From the NCBI GenBank assembly GCA_964403075.1, contig CAYOEV010000004.1:62001-126000 (forward strand): DNA of 64,000 nucleotides. The letters are read 5' to 3'. Of this stretch, positions 63,879 through 64,000 are shown one piece after another; the first letter of the stretch is position 1, and every line of letters begins with the position of its first letter. Position numbers and translations under genes: made by a program. The notes beneath the pieces were generated by a model. That model was not told the DNA's origin. It made no database searches and worked only from the letters and a program-made list of their open reading frames with translations. This stretch comes from CAYOEV01 sp964403075 (GTDB lineage: Bacteria > Bacteroidota > Bacteroidia > Cytophagales > Cyclobacteriaceae).

Positions 63879-64000
63879 TTAGAACTGTATTTTGTAAAGG
63901 ACGTCGGGAAAGAATCCAATTTGATCTACGGTGTTGATCTCGTCCGTCACTTCGTTGTATCGACGCACAAATTCGTTGGAGCGATTCGTTATATTCTGGA
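63879..64000 (-). CDS. C-terminal end of a Bacteroidota surface or outer-membrane protein (partial)
   Basis: Read from the window edge on the minus strand, an open frame of 39 codons ends at a TAA (63879-63881). It ends DQIGFFPDVLYKIQF, with an aromatic last residue as in outer-membrane barrels. The N-terminus lies outside the window. A shortened copy is at 63381-63482. Family unknown. Confidence 0.6.
   Translation of the reverse strand, partial: QNITNRSNEFVRRYNEVTDEINTVDQIGFFPDVLYKIQF

Noticed and set aside
1..64000. CRISPR arrays, insertion sequences, prophage, tRNA genes
   Set aside because: I saw no direct-repeat spacing, transposase, integrase, phage structural gene or tRNA cloverleaf in the window.

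Overview
The window reads as chromosome of a member of the Bacteroidota, most likely the Cytophagales. The supporting signs are a tmRNA whose tag reads GENNYALAA, a type IX secretion component (PorQ), a PorE-like OmpA protein, LytTR signalling, a bacterial GH3-family enzyme, a two-subunit methylmalonyl-CoA mutase, and several TAnnTTTG-like promoter elements. I cannot fix the genus. There is no insertion sequence, prophage, CRISPR array or tRNA cluster that I can support. Most of the window is ordinary core chromosome.

Layout. 1-2.9 kb: end of a membrane protein, a secreted FecR-like protein, then pyrR-pyrB. 3-8.6 kb: purB, a PaaE-type flavin/2Fe-2S reductase, a DUF6503-like lipoprotein and a membrane histidine kinase. 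8.7-13.5 kb (minus): lon-porQ-hslU, a T9SS gene set between two ATP-dependent proteases. 13.7-19.6 kb: an OmpA/beta-propeller protein, then GH3-dxr-rseP (minus). 19.8-22.6 kb: a DegP-like protease convergent with dnaA. 22.8-30 kb: a short mutA, mutB and a 1405-residue exported TPR-CHAT protein. 30-31.7 kb (minus): alpha-carbonic anhydrase, sixA and a small membrane protein.

31.86-37.18 kb is the most distinctive block: five tightly packed or overlapping plus-strand genes. They encode a 139-residue unknown protein, an SDR that lacks the catalytic Tyr, a photolyase-like flavoprotein with an altered FAD/electron-transfer region, an iron-sulfur (FeS-BCP, 6-4 type) photolyase with all four cluster cysteines, and a CRY-DASH protein. 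It looks like a combined light-dependent repair and photosensing module.

37-43 kb: a GT9 glycosyltransferase, an EVE-domain protein overlapping an exported protein, and an ECF sigma / anti-sigma / outer-membrane protein set. 43.3-47.4 kb: a giant AsmA-like membrane-anchored protein with internal repeats. 47.7-48.1 kb: ssrA (tmRNA, minus) with its terminator. 48.2-53.8 kb (minus): a DUF4174 protein, an alpha/beta-hydrolase lipoprotein, a D-threonine-aldolase-like PLP enzyme, pyrophosphatase, a LytTR/LytS pair and a SnoaL-like protein. 53.9-59.5 kb (minus): a small secreted protein, the 3-oxoacid CoA-transferase subunits and a BNR-repeat exported protein. 59.6-63.2 kb: alkaline phosphatase, a 7TM-DISM histidine kinase and a small unknown protein.

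The last 800 bases are decaying DNA. They hold a 33-codon remnant of the same gene family whose 3' end enters the window at 64 kb, and a broken LytS-type kinase fragment in which the phospho-acceptor His is Tyr. Several genes appear to start with TTG or GTG, as noted in their entries.
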